64,000 nucleotides of DNA from Bacillus vallismortis (GTDB taxonomy: Bacteria > Bacillota > Bacilli > Bacillales > Bacillaceae): the NCBI RefSeq assembly GCF_004116955.1, contig NZ_CP026362.1, forward strand, positions 2,483,501 through 2,547,500, in the 5' to 3' direction. Position 1 is the stretch's first letter. Every line of letters starts with the position of its first letter. A model generated the notes under the pieces. It searched no databases. It was not told the DNA's origin and saw nothing but the letters and a program-made list of their open reading frames with translations. Position numbers and translations under genes: made by a program. Positions 47,981-56,693 of this stretch are shown one piece after another.

Positions 47981-49876
47981 TTATCGGTTCAGCAGGCTGC
48001 CGACATATTTCAGCAGTTCATTGGCGCTCGTCGAGTTGTAGCCGTGCTCATCAATTAAACGGGCCACGACTTCATTTACCTTTTTCAGCTGCTGCTCATC
48101 CGGCGTTTTGGTTGAAGTCGTAATTTTAACAACATCCTTCAGATCAGCAAACAACTTTTTCTGAATGGCTTCACGCAGTCTTTCATGAGAATTGTAATCA
48201 AACCGCTTTCCTTTTCTCGCATAGGCCGAGATGCGGATTAAGATTTCTTCGCGAAACGCTTTTTTGGCGTTTTCCGAAATGCCGATCTGCTCTTCGATAG
48301 ATCTCATCAGCTTTTCGTCAGGGTTCATTTCTTCTCCCGTCAAAGGATCGCGCAGCTTGTTTTTATTGCAGTAGGCCTCTACGTTATCAAGGTAATTGTC
48401 CATAAGCGTTTTTGCTGATTCTTCATATGAATATACAAACGCTTTTTGAACTTCCTTTTTCGCAATGTCGTCATATTCCTTGCGGGCGGCAGAAATAAAA
48501 TTCAAAAACCTCTCCCTGTCCTCACTCGAAATGGAAGGATGCTGATCAAGACCTTCTTTTAAGGAACGGAGAACATCAAGTGAATTAATCGATTCCATAT
48601 TTTTTCTGATAATGGTTGAAGAAATCCGGTTGATCACGTACCGCGGATCAATGCCGCTCATGCCTTCATCATGATATTCTTTTTTCATATCCTCAACGTC
48701 GACAGAATTATAGCCTTCTACACTTTCTCCATCATACAGTCTCATTTTCTTGACCAGATCAATATCTGATCGTTTCGGTTCTTTTAATCGGGTGAGAATC
48801 GAGAACATCGCAGCGACCTTCAGCGTATGCGGGGCAATATGAACATCCGACACATCGCTTTCCGCGATCATTTTTTCATAAATTCTCTCTTCCTCAGACA
48901 CTTTCAAATTATAAGGAACCGGCATCACAATGATTCTTGAGTGCAGAGCTTCATTCTTCTTATTAGAAATAAATGAGCGATATTCCGTTTCATTCGTGTG
49001 AGCTACGATCAGCTCATCAGCAGAAATTAACGCAAATCGCCCGGCTTTAAAATTCCCTTCCTGTGTCAATGAAAGCAAATGCCAAAGAAATTTCTCATCA
49101 CATTTCAGCATTTCCTGAAACTCCATCATCCCGCGGTTCGCTTTATTCAGCTCTCCGTCAAACCGGTAAGCGCGCGGATCCGATTCTGAACCATACTCGG
49201 CAATGGTTGAGAAATCTATACTTCCCGTCAAATCGGCAATATCCTGAGATTTCGGATCAGACGGGCTGAATGTTCCAATTCCCGTACGTTTATCTTCTGA
49301 AAAAAAGATGCGCTCAACCTTCACATCCTCAATTCTTCCTCCGTATTCTTCCTCCAGTCTCATGACATTTAATGGAGATAGACTTCCTTCTATTCTAATG
49401 CCGTATTCTCTGTAAAAGTCATCACGCAAATGATGGGGGATTAAATGCAAAGGATCCTCGTGCATCGGGCAGCCTTTAATCGCATAGACAGCCCCATTAT
49501 CCGTCAGGGTGTACGCTTCGAGACCTTTTTTAAGCATCGTGACCAGCGTTGATTTACCGCCGCTCACAGGTCCCATCAGCAATAGGATCCGCTTTCTGAC
49601 ATCAAGCCGTTTCGCGGCTGGATGAAAATACTCTTCCACAAGACGCTCAAGTGATTCCTCAAGCCCAAACAGCTCGCGGTCAAAAAAGCTGTACTTCTTC
49701 CGTCCGTCAACCTCCTCTATCCCGCTGTCTTTTATCATATTAAAAACACGAGAATGAGCAGATTGCGCGACCATTGGATTTTCTTTTATAATCTGCAAAT
49801 AATCGGCGAATGTTCCTTCCCATTTCAGCCGCTGCTCTTCCTCTCTGTACTGTTCAATTTTCTTTAATATATCCAT
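47981..49876 (-). CDS. prkA: PrkA, AAA+ protein (protease/kinase-like) of sporulation
   Basis: Protein of 631 residues. AAA+ domain with Walker A GPVSGGKSTLV, a long central part with FSPSDPKSQDIADLTGSIDF and a C-terminal PrkA domain (about 400–631). Once called a Ser kinase; later work reports Lon-like ATP-dependent protease activity promoting sigma-K-dependent transcription, so both names are cited from family literature. ATG 49876 has AGGAGG 6 nt upstream and gives the normal length; the frame runs open to 50020. Confidence 0.94.
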   Translation of the reverse strand: MDILKKIEQYREEEQRLKWEGTFADYLQIIKENPMVAQSAHSRVFNMIKDSGIEEVDGRKKYSFFDRELFGLEESLERLVEEYFHPAAKRLDVRKRILLLMGPVSGGKSTLVTMLKKGLEAYTLTDNGAVYAIKGCPMHEDPLHLIPHHLRDDFYREYGIRIEGSLSPLNVMRLEEEYGGRIEDVKVERIFFSEDKRTGIGTFSPSDPKSQDIADLTGSIDFSTIAEYGSESDPRAYRFDGELNKANRGMMEFQEMLKCDEKFLWHLLSLTQEGNFKAGRFALISADELIVAHTNETEYRSFISNKKNEALHSRIIVMPVPYNLKVSEEERIYEKMIAESDVSDVHIAPHTLKVAAMFSILTRLKEPKRSDIDLVKKMRLYDGESVEGYNSVDVEDMKKEYHDEGMSGIDPRYVINRISSTIIRKNMESINSLDVLRSLKEGLDQHPSISSEDRERFLNFISAARKEYDDIAKKEVQKAFVYSYEESAKTLMDNYLDNVEAYCNKNKLRDPLTGEEMNPDEKLMRSIEEQIGISENAKKAFREEILIRISAYARKGKRFDYNSHERLREAIQKKLFADLKDVVKITTSTKTPDEQQLKKVNEVVARLIDEHGYNSTSANELLKYVGSLLNR

Positions 49877-50086
49877 AAGGACCTCCTCCATCATGTTTGT
49901 TGCACTATGCAAATAAGGTACTTTGATACAATCTATGCCGCCATCCCGTGATACATGCTTTGGTTTCTTAAAATAAAGATCCTTACACGGGCGTTGACAA
50001 GGCAGACTGTGACCGTTCATAATAAAGAAAATAACAGAATCATCCAGACTCGGGCATCACGGAAAAATTGAAGAGGGGGAGAGACG

Positions 50087-50176
50087 GTGAAAACAATCAT
50101 CATGATGGGTGTCATTGTCACTTTTTTAGTATCAATTTTTACCGCAGGATACGAAAGCAAGCCGGGGAAAGAATAA
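50087..50176 (+). CDS. 29-residue single-span miniprotein
   Basis: GTG-initiated frame of 29 codons (MKTIIMMGVIVTFLVSIFT + AGYESKPGKE) with AGAGGGGGA ribosome site 6 nt upstream and a strong terminator immediately after the stop. One hydrophobic segment, then a polar tail. Transcribed divergently from prkA. Function unknown. Confidence 0.65.
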   Translation: MKTIIMMGVIVTFLVSIFTAGYESKPGKE

Positions 50177-50209
50177 AAAAGGGTGCTCCTGACAAGGGCA
50201 CCCTTTTTG
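50175..50209 (+). terminator. Terminator of miniprotein gene
   Basis: AAAAAGGGTGC-TCCTGACAA-GGGCACCCTTTTT perfect stem directly after the stop codon. Confidence 0.85.
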
Positions 50210-50278
50210 CGTAACATAACAATGTTTTATACTTGAGTGTTTTCTGCAACCTCGGACTAATCATCACGTTTGCATGTG

Positions 50279-50416
50279 TTAATGGCACTCGATTGTTTCG
50301 ATGGTGCATCCCGCAGCAGACAGCCCTTCACCTTTGATTTTGACATGGCGGTATAAGCCGCCTGCATCGTGTTCGGCGCCATGCCATTTTAAATGCCCCT
50401 GTTTTGTTTCCCCTTA
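50279..50416 (-). pseudogene. bacF: bacF (yhbF) bactofilin remnant
   Basis: Directly after bacE there is GGAGG but no usable start (GTTAAGGGG, with an in-frame TAA). The next ~45 codons read GETKQGHLKWHGAEHDAGG then LYRHVKIKGEG and AAGCTIETIECH, i.e. a bactofilin-like N-terminus fused directly to a bactofilin C-terminal tail (compare BacE CQIETVEY). The ~190-residue middle is missing and the start is frameshifted. In strain 168 bacF follows bacE here at about full length. Confidence 0.65.
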
Positions 50417-50426
50417 ACGGTCCTCC

Positions 50427-51140
50427 TCATATCTTCGTGCATGTTTTTACCGATGCGCTCGGATCACAAGAATAGTCCCCGCTGTATTCGACTGTTTCAA
50501 TCTGGCAATCCGGACCAATTATCACTTTATTTCCCCGCACGGTTTTCGCCTTTGTATTTGCCAGCTCTATGACGTCACCTTCAATCAGTTCAGCCGTTAA
50601 AACAGGCTGCGGCAACAGTCTGAGCAAGGTAAGCATACCTTTTCTGCCAGTCACTTGAAGATGGCGGCAGCCAATTTCACGCACATCACTTTCCCCGGCA
50701 GAAAGCTTAATCTTCACTTGGTCAGCATTTAAGAGCCCGCTGATGTTGCATTTCCCTTCCGATAGAAAGGTTTCCGTTTCACAATCCGCTTCCATGACCG
50801 TTTTTCCGCTAATGACAATACCGTCAGCCTTGACTGTGCCTCCGAATGTTGATGATCCAGCGATTTTCAATTGTTTTGCGGATACCTCTCCTTCAATAAA
50901 ACCTGTTCCGTTTATTCGAATAGATTCTGTGTCAACATCTCCCTGTATCTTTCCTGAGCCGTTGATGGTTATCGCTTTCGCCTTTACACTGCCGTCAGCT
51001 TTTCCGGTTCCATGAAAAGAAAAAGTCTCACACTCCACGTCCCCGGCCACAGTGCCGCTGCCGTTAATCTCAACTGATTGAAACGTTCCTCCCTTTGAAC
51101 TTCCTGATCCGTTTATCACGAGCTTTTCCATTACATCCAT
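50427..51140 (-). CDS. bacE: BacE, bactofilin
   Basis: Bactofilin of 237 residues: a right-handed beta-helix seen as repeated ~17-residue units ([62 protein letters not shown] …). In B. subtilis BacE and BacF form membrane assemblies needed for flagellar basal-body assembly. Overlaps the end of yhbD by 10 nt; CAGGAGGG before ATG. Its partner bacF is broken here. Confidence 0.9.
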   Translation of the reverse strand: MDVMEKLVINGSGSSKGGTFQSVEINGSGTVAGDVECETFSFHGTGKADGSVKAKAITINGSGKIQGDVDTESIRINGTGFIEGEVSAKQLKIAGSSTFGGTVKADGIVISGKTVMEADCETETFLSEGKCNISGLLNADQVKIKLSAGESDVREIGCRHLQVTGRKGMLTLLRLLPQPVLTAELIEGDVIELANTKAKTVRGNKVIIGPDCQIETVEYSGDYSCDPSASVKTCTKI

Positions 51141-51772
51141 TGATGGCCCTCCTGCATATATGTTGTTTTTAATTCCTCTGACGCCTTAGCTAAATCTACC
51201 CGTTCCACAACCTTGACAGATGACTCAAACAGAATGCTGTCGGCCGCAGCCGCTATAAAACAAGTTGTGACACCAAGCTTCCGCAGCACAATCAGCTCTG
51301 TCTGTTTCTTGATCTCTTCAGTATCATGCTGCTTTAACACCTCTGCGGCCATTTTGGCTTCTGCCAGGCTGACATTCCCGGACTGCAGCAGCCCTTCAAG
51401 CACATACAACGAAAGCAGTTCGCGGGAAGAAAAAACCATACCTTCTCTGCTTTCAGAAAAGACTTCAAGAACAGGCTTTGAAATCAAACCTTTATGCAGC
51501 AATTCATCAGCGGTCATGCTGATATCGTTTATTTTTGGCGACAGCATTTCCCTCATTTCATCCAGTGACAAATTTTCCTTCATCTTTTGAATCATTGAAA
51601 TACGCTGTAAAATATCCTCCCTCGGAAAAAACGTCTCTTGCCCTGTAAATGTGGATTTGCGAATAAACCAATCCTCAGGAATTAAGTTTTTGCGCTTCCA
51701 CCGATACAGCTGACCGTAGGAAATCGATGTTATTTCAAGTAATTCTTTTTTAGAGATTAATTGTTCTTCCAT
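51131..51772 (-). CDS. yhbD: YhbD, MerR-like DNA-binding protein
   Basis: Protein of about 213 residues with an N-terminal MerR-type wHTH ([31 protein letters not shown]) and a helical C-terminal part containing a DUF4004-like region. First gene of the bactofilin operon, so likely its regulator. Start ATG 51772 with AAGGAGCTGG; the frame is open to 51853. Confidence 0.8.
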   Translation of the reverse strand: MEEQLISKKELLEITSISYGQLYRWKRKNLIPEDWFIRKSTFTGQETFFPREDILQRISMIQKMKENLSLDEMREMLSPKINDISMTADELLHKGLISKPVLEVFSESREGMVFSSRELLSLYVLEGLLQSGNVSLAEAKMAAEVLKQHDTEEIKKQTELIVLRKLGVTTCFIAAAADSILFESSVKVVERVDLAKASEELKTTYMQEGHQWM

Positions 51773-51830
51773 AAGTCCAGCTCCTTTTGTGTACTCATTG
51801 TAACATAACAATGTTACGTTGTTAAGCCCA

Positions 51831-51862
51831 AAAAAAATTCCGCCCATCATCATGAGCGGATT
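51831..51862 (-). terminator. trmL/cspR terminator
   Basis: AATCCGC-TCATGATGATG-GGCGGATT-like stem followed by eight T on the minus strand. Confidence 0.75.
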
Positions 51863-51867
51863 TACTA

Positions 51868-52341
51868 CTACTTCAAGTCACGGTAATTTTGCTGGCGCAG
51901 CGCTTCATAAACAAGAATGGCCGCGGTGTTGGACAGGTTTAACGATCTCACGTGCTCTGTCATCGGAAGACGCAGGCAGCGGTCCATGTTATTTTGGATT
52001 AACTCCTTTGGCAAACCGCTTGTTTCTCTTCCGAACACGAAGAAATAATCCTCGTCAAGATCAGTGTAATCAAACGATGTATGAGGCTGCTCGCCAAATT
52101 TCGTAATAAAGAAAAACTGGCCTTTTTGATATGCCTCAAACAATTCCTCTAACGAATCATGATACACAACGTTAACAAACTCCCAATAATCGAGCCCGGC
52201 ACGCTTCAGCATTTTATCGTCCGTTGAAAAGCCGAGCGGACGAATCAGGTGGAGCGTTGTATTGGTTGCTGCACAAGTACGTGCAATATTCCCTGTATTG
52301 GCGGGAATTTCTGGTTGATATAAAACGACATGTAATGCCAC
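51868..52341 (-). CDS. trmL: TrmL/CspR, tRNA (cytidine/uridine-34-2'-O)-methyltransferase
   Basis: SPOUT methyltransferase of about 157 residues ([57 protein letters not shown]), modifying the wobble base of tRNA-Leu. Named cspR in B. subtilis. GTG start at 52341 after GAGGTG; a GTG at 52350 is also possible. tRNA-Leu genes are at the right end of this window. Confidence 0.92.
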   Translation of the reverse strand: MALHVVLYQPEIPANTGNIARTCAATNTTLHLIRPLGFSTDDKMLKRAGLDYWEFVNVVYHDSLEELFEAYQKGQFFFITKFGEQPHTSFDYTDLDEDYFFVFGRETSGLPKELIQNNMDRCLRLPMTEHVRSLNLSNTAAILVYEALRQQNYRDLK

Positions 52342-52387
52342 AATGTTCACCTCTGTTTTTCTTATCCGCCCACCATTATATCATTAA

Positions 52388-53299
52388 TTACTCTTTTGTC
52401 GTATCATCAATGATATGAAAAAACGTATATCGGATGGATGGCGTGTATGCCGTAGAATCCTCGTATGACCAATACCTCATTCTGCTGTCATAGGACTGGG
52501 CGTTAACAAGCGGCATATTGCCTTTGTCCTTCGCCACGACAATCGTTGTATGATTAAACCGGCCGTCTCCTTCAAAGTCATAGCAAATCACATCACCCGG
52601 CATCAGTTCTTCCGCTGATTTCACCCGCACCGCACGCAGGCCGGCCTTTGAATTCGACAAATACATTTTCATAGAATGAGCTACCGTCCAGCTGTAGCTC
52701 CAAGAGCTTTGTTTCATCCACCAGCCTGATCCTCTGTTCGGATGGCCGCGCATCGGCGCACCTCCCGCATGAAGACATTGAGAAATAAAATTCGTACAGT
52801 TATCGCTGAAATTTTTATAAGCCGGGTTGCGCTTGTTCCAATGTTTCTCGGCATATTGCACAGCACCGAGACGATCGTATTGAAAGGCCCTGCCAAACGC
52901 TTCCCTTTCCTCTTGAGAATAGTCAATAATACTGGTCCCTTCATGAAATCCAGCCGGCTTTTTCGCAATTTCCTGATCACGAATCAAAATATGATCATAA
53001 AGGAAAGCCATCCGCTCCTCTATGTGCTCTTCCATATACAAGCTGTCGTCCTGCTCCTTATACACGTATTCATAATGGATGGTATACGTAAGGCAGGTCG
53101 TTCCGTCATCCTCAACCCGCGTATTGCCAATGACGGCCTTCGCTTTCGCTTTTACGATGTCAACTTTACGTTTTTCCAGAAGCTTCTTCTTCCGCTCCAT
53201 GACTTCAAGGTCCCCGACTTCAGACTCCTGTCTCATCGCATACCCGTTAACCAGATAGCTCAGCCGCTCCTCTGCCAATTGTTCTAAAATGTGCTTCAA
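52388..53299 (-). CDS. yhbB: YhbB, amidase_6-type cell-wall hydrolase-like protein
   Basis: Protein of about 303 residues without signal peptide. The C-terminal ~160 residues form an amidase_6 (papain-like) domain with Cys in NCTNFISQCL, His in FNHTTIVVA and the polar NAQSYDS residue; the N-terminal half is a helical/beta mixed region. Probably a spore-related hydrolase or amidase; substrate unknown. TTG at 53299 with GGGGTG 3–6 nt upstream is favoured over ATG 53317, which has no ribosome site. Confidence 0.8.
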   Translation of the reverse strand: MKHILEQLAEERLSYLVNGYAMRQESEVGDLEVMERKKKLLEKRKVDIVKAKAKAVIGNTRVEDDGTTCLTYTIHYEYVYKEQDDSLYMEEHIEERMAFLYDHILIRDQEIAKKPAGFHEGTSIIDYSQEEREAFGRAFQYDRLGAVQYAEKHWNKRNPAYKNFSDNCTNFISQCLHAGGAPMRGHPNRGSGWWMKQSSWSYSWTVAHSMKMYLSNSKAGLRAVRVKSAEELMPGDVICYDFEGDGRFNHTTIVVAKDKGNMPLVNAQSYDSRMRYWSYEDSTAYTPSIRYTFFHIIDDTTKE

Positions 53300-53330
53300 G
53301 CTCACCCCACCCGCCATACTTTTTGTAGAG

Positions 53331-53369
53331 AAAAAACACTTGGATGCATCTCATCTCAAGTGTTTTTTT
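53331..53369 (-). terminator. queG terminator
   Basis: AAAAACACTTG…CAAGTGTTTTT stem (loop ~17 nt) with long T-run just after the queG stop. Confidence 0.8.
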
Positions 53370-53389
53370 CCTTCTGTTCTATAGGTATG

Positions 53390-54550
53390 TCAGGACAAGC
53401 CTTGTTTAGTCATGCCCGAAGCGTTTAGCAATCCAATTCCTTTTTCAATTTCCAGCTTCGCCTCTTCATCCTTCTCTTTTTCCAGCGCTTTTTCAAGCTC
53501 TTCCGCGTATGCGCGGTCTCCGATTTTCCCGATCGCCCATGCAGCTGTTCCTCTGATCACAGGACGCGGGTCCTTATGCATCAAATCCGTCAATTCAGGC
53601 AGCGCGGACTCATCTTTAAAATGGGCAAGAGCGAGGATGGCGTTTCGCTGTATCGGTTTCTTCCCTCGCCAAGAACCCGAGACATGCCCGAATTTCTCTT
53701 TAAATTCCCGGTTGCTGATGGTTAAAAGCGGCTTCAATAACGGCTTGGCAATCTCAGGGTCAGGCTCCATTTCCGGATGAAGATGAAAATCCTTCCCTTT
53801 ATTAAGAGGACACACCGTTTGGCACGTATCGCACCCGTACAGACGATTTCCAATCTTTGTCCGGAATTCATCAGGCAAAAATCCTTTCGTCTGGGTCAGA
53901 AACGAGATGCAGCGCTGCGCATTCAGCTGTCCCGGATTTACCAGTGCCCCCGTCGGGCAGGCGTCCAGACATTTCGTGCAGGATCCGCACATATCTTCAA
54001 TCGGCACATCAGGCTCAAAAGGTATATTGGTAATCATTTCTGCCAAATATACATAAGAGCCATACTCAGGCGTTGTGATCATACAGTTTTTCGCACTGAA
54101 TCCGATGCCGGCCCGCTCTGCAACGGCCCGATCAGATAATTCGCCAGTATCGACCATTGACTTCGTTCTGATATCCTCATGCTTGCTTCTCAAGAATTCC
54201 TCGAGCTGATCAAGTTTTTCCCTCAGCACATCGTGATAGTCTTTGCCCCAGGAAGCTCTGCAAAAAATGCCTCTGCGCTCCGTTCTCGTGCTTCTCGGCG
54301 CATCCTTCATTCTGGAAGGATATGCGAGGGCTATCGCCACAATTGATTTCGCTTTCGGCAAAAGCAGCGTCGGCGTCACCCTTTTCTCGATATCTGGCTC
54401 TTCAAAGCCGGAGAGATAGCCTAGTGATTCTTGAAGAATCAAACGGTCTTTTAAACTGTCAAATGTATCAGCGGTCGTAAAACCAATCTTGTCCACGCCA
54501 ATGCTTTTCGCATATTCAATCAATTCTTCTTTGAGCTGATAAACGTTCAT
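53390..54550 (-). CDS. queG: QueG, epoxyqueuosine reductase
   Basis: Cobalamin- and Fe–S-dependent enzyme of 386 residues finishing queuosine in tRNA. Seen: DUF1730 N-domain, two ferredoxin-like [4Fe-4S] motifs (CGSCTKCLDACPTGAL; CDTCQTVCP), the catalytic Asp region VDTGELSDRAVAE, and C-terminal HEAT-type repeats (about 310–375) that bind tRNA. ATG 54550 gives the usual length; a GTG at 54559 lies closer to AGGAGG. Monocistronic. Confidence 0.95.
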   Translation of the reverse strand: MNVYQLKEELIEYAKSIGVDKIGFTTADTFDSLKDRLILQESLGYLSGFEEPDIEKRVTPTLLLPKAKSIVAIALAYPSRMKDAPRSTRTERRGIFCRASWGKDYHDVLREKLDQLEEFLRSKHEDIRTKSMVDTGELSDRAVAERAGIGFSAKNCMITTPEYGSYVYLAEMITNIPFEPDVPIEDMCGSCTKCLDACPTGALVNPGQLNAQRCISFLTQTKGFLPDEFRTKIGNRLYGCDTCQTVCPLNKGKDFHLHPEMEPDPEIAKPLLKPLLTISNREFKEKFGHVSGSWRGKKPIQRNAILALAHFKDESALPELTDLMHKDPRPVIRGTAAWAIGKIGDRAYAEELEKALEKEKDEEAKLEIEKGIGLLNASGMTKQGLS

Positions 54551-54632
54551 GTTTTGCACAGCCTCCTTTCTTTGTGATAAAACGATACAGCGTTTATAAT
54601 AGGTTGATATCCCGTATCTGGAGTGAATGCTT

Positions 54633-55256
54633 GTGAATATTAAACTAGATTCTGTTATTACTGAACGTGCGGCCGGCTTACATGCGGCAGCTGTAATTTA
54701 TGAGAATATCGAGGTCGGCTCCTCACCGCAAATGCTGAAAGGCAGGCTTCGCCTATTTCAAGAATCCCTGTTTTTCGATTATGCGGACGGCGGAATATCT
54801 GATGCCCCCTTCGTCAAGGAATGGCAGGAACTCTTTAAAAAGCTGACCCCTGCATTTGAGGGAGAAACAACACCAATGGAGGACATGCTGATCCCAATAT
54901 CTAAAGAACAATTCAAAGAAAGCAAGGATTCAGCCCATGACACCACCGATTTTTTCGCATTAAAATATTCTCTGCCCATTATGATTTATGATGCCGGCAA
55001 GCTTCATGAGCAAGTCCGAATCTCATTGGGAGAAAAAGAAAACATCCTGCATTTCTCTGATGAAAACGGCATATTCGGCGATTTTAAAAACAGCGTCAAT
55101 CGCTTTCCCGTTACTAACGAGACCAAGAACATGCTGCAAATCATCTTTTTCCCGCCTTCCATTGAAAAAAGCAGCGCTGTTAAACTCTTATCATCATTAA
55201 CAAAAATGTTTGAACAAATTCACGGCGGTGCCCATACAGTACATTGGCTTACGTAA
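54633..55256 (+). CDS. B3/4-domain-like protein, divergent
   Basis: Protein of about 207 residues resembling the B3/B4 domain of phenylalanyl-tRNA synthetase beta (PF03483): the FFALKYSLPIMIYDAGKL stretch matches the NALSLRYGLPVGxYDLDKI motif, and FPVTNETKNMLQIIFF matches the domain's C-terminal strand. No catalytic motif; possibly RNA or amino-acid binding. GTG 54633 has GGAG 9 nt upstream and is favoured over ATG 54627. Divergent from queG. Confidence 0.7.
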   Translation: MNIKLDSVITERAAGLHAAAVIYENIEVGSSPQMLKGRLRLFQESLFFDYADGGISDAPFVKEWQELFKKLTPAFEGETTPMEDMLIPISKEQFKESKDSAHDTTDFFALKYSLPIMIYDAGKLHEQVRISLGEKENILHFSDENGIFGDFKNSVNRFPVTNETKNMLQIIFFPPSIEKSSAVKLLSSLTKMFEQIHGGAHTVHWLT

Positions 55257-55288
55257 AAGAACACAGTGATAGTGTTCTTTTTTACATA
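55257..55288 (+). terminator. Terminator of B3/4-like gene
   Basis: AAGAACAC-AGTGATA-GTGTTCTT followed by T-run. Confidence 0.8.
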
Positions 55289-55346
55289 AAAAAACGCAAT
55301 ACCTCGTTTATCTAAGAAACGAAACACTGCGTTAATAACGTATGTA

Positions 55347-55420
55347 TGGAGCGGGTGATGAGAATCGAACTCACGACATCAGCTTGGAAGGCTGAGGTTT
55401 TACCACTAAACTACACCCGC
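55347..55420 (-). tRNA. tRNA-Gly (UCC)
   Basis: 74 nt including encoded CCA. Acceptor GCGGGTG/CACCCGC, anticodon loop CTTCCAA (anticodon UCC) and T-loop GTTCGATTC are all present. Single gene, corresponding to trnSL-Gly1 of B. subtilis. Confidence 0.95.
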
Positions 55421-55610
55421 ATTTTTGATTGTCAGCAACAGTATCGCTCTGACTTTTTTTATATTACATGTTTATTGTTTTTTCGTCAAGGGAATATAAA
55501 AATTTTGTCGAAAAAATGTCTTCTTTTTGTAAAGATGTTAAGTCACATTTACAAAATGTTAAGTATACTATACAATATAACCAAATGAGATTGTGAAGGG
55601 GACAGACGTC

Positions 55611-55814
55611 ATGATGAAAAATAAAGTAAAAGAGCTGAGGGCACGGTTGGGATATTCTCAGGAAAAACTCGGAGAAACAGTCGGCGTCACAAGACAAACG
55701 GTGGCGGCTATCGAAAAAGGCGACTATGTCCCCTCACTGCTGTTAGCACTGAAAATCTGTAAAGCCTTCTCCATGAAAATGGAGGATATCTTTTGGTTAG
55801 AGGAGGAAAACTAA
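55611..55814 (+). CDS. YgzD-like small Xre-type HTH regulator
   Basis: Protein of 67 residues composed almost entirely of an HTH_3 domain (VKELRARLGYSQEKLGETVGVTRQTVAAIEKGDYVPSLLLAL), the YozG/YgzD type. GAAGGGG 9 nt before the ATG pair. Its stop is 2 nt from the next gene, a membrane protein, a common arrangement where the regulator controls its partner. Confidence 0.8.
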   Translation: MMKNKVKELRARLGYSQEKLGETVGVTRQTVAAIEKGDYVPSLLLALKICKAFSMKMEDIFWLEEEN

Positions 55815-55815
55815 G

Positions 55816-56289
55816 ATGAGCATGAAAACAAAAGCAGCTTTTCAACTTGTATTATTTGCCCTTGCATGCTGGACGTTGATATCATACTTTAAAGCCTCGG
55901 AAGGCATAGCAGCCTTTTCCCGTACAAAGAGCGGTGAAATGGTGTTTGAATTAAACCTCACTCCCTTTATTCTGTTTGTTGCGGCGGCTTCGGTTTATTT
56001 GTACTTGCATAAGAAAAGCCGCCCTGCCAGAAAGCAGCTTCTTCTGCCTGATGAATTTGAAGAGCAGGATGAAAGAGAACAGATGATGACGGCAAAAGCA
56101 TGCCGCGCATCCTATATCGCCGTCTACTTCTCGCTTCCTGCCGCAGCAGTTCTTCTCATTTTTTATCCGCTTTTTCAATCACGTATTCCGTTTTTCCCTA
56201 TTATAATTGTGTTCATCATCATGATTATCCAGCACCTATCCTATGTCATCTCTTTCAAGAAAAACGAAAAAAACTCCGGCTCGCTGTAA
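55816..56289 (+). CDS. ygaO: YgaO-like membrane protein
   Basis: Membrane protein of 157 residues with four hydrophobic segments and a Lys/Arg-rich loop (HKKSRPARKQLLLPDEFEEQDEREQMM); the DEREQ motif occurs in DUF2178-type partners of small HTH regulators. Function unknown. AGGAGGAAA before ATG; operon with the HTH gene. Symbol by position and length. Confidence 0.75.
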   Translation: MSMKTKAAFQLVLFALACWTLISYFKASEGIAAFSRTKSGEMVFELNLTPFILFVAAASVYLYLHKKSRPARKQLLLPDEFEEQDEREQMMTAKACRASYIAVYFSLPAAAVLLIFYPLFQSRIPFFPIIIVFIIMIIQHLSYVISFKKNEKNSGSL

Positions 56290-56300
56290 TGGGCCGGAGC
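56274..56300. terminator. Hairpin ending ygaO / rpsN2
   Basis: CTCCGGC…GCCGGAG (7-bp arms, 13-nt loop) overlapping the end of ygaO and the convergent S14 gene; followed by a CT-rich stretch. Confidence 0.6.
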
Positions 56301-56306
56301 TTCTTC

Positions 56307-56576
56307 TTACCAGCTCGATTTTTTCACACCGGGAATCTGGCCTTTATGGGCCAGCTCCCTGAAAGCGATTCTGGACATTTTAAACTTTCTCATATATCCT
56401 CTCGGGCGCCCCGTTACCATGCAGCGATTGTGGAGCCTCCCCGGTGCTGAATCTCTCGGCAGCTTGCTGAGTGCCTCGTAATCTCCTTTTTCTTTCAGCT
56501 CGCGTCTTATAGCCGCGTATTGTTCAACAAGCTGCTGGCGTTTTAACTCTTTTGCCACTTTAGATTTTTTTGCCAA
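56307..56576 (-). CDS. rpsNB: RpsN2 (YhzA), zinc-independent ribosomal protein S14
   Basis: S14 paralogue of 89 residues. It lacks the CxxC pairs of the zinc-ribbon form ([13 protein letters not shown] has a single Cys), so it can replace zinc S14 when zinc is short. TTG start at 56576 after GGAGGC; the reading frame is open further upstream through the promoter. Zur box at the transcription start. Confidence 0.95.
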   Translation of the reverse strand: MAKKSKVAKELKRQQLVEQYAAIRRELKEKGDYEALSKLPRDSAPGRLHNRCMVTGRPRGYMRKFKMSRIAFRELAHKGQIPGVKKSSW

Positions 56577-56604
56577 GATATAGCCTCCTCCATTAAGCAA
56601 ATCG

Positions 56605-56651
56605 AAATCGTTACGATTTAAAATATACCATGCATGATTCAAAAAAAGCAA
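56605..56651 (-). promoter_or_regulatory. rpsNB promoter with Zur box
   Basis: Minus strand TTGCTT (56646–56651), 18-nt spacer, TATATT (56622–56627). A palindrome AAATCGT-N-ACGATTT (56605–56619) lies at the expected transcription start and matches the core of Zur boxes. Zur repression of this gene is established in B. subtilis. Confidence 0.75.
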
Positions 56652-56693
56652 GCACACTGTTTTACAAAACAGACGGCCAAAAGCCGTCCGTGT

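Noticed and set aside
49877..50020. N-terminal extension of PrkA from 50020
   Set aside because: Crosses the promoter area, lacks ribosome site, and ATG 49876 has AGGAGG and gives normal family length.
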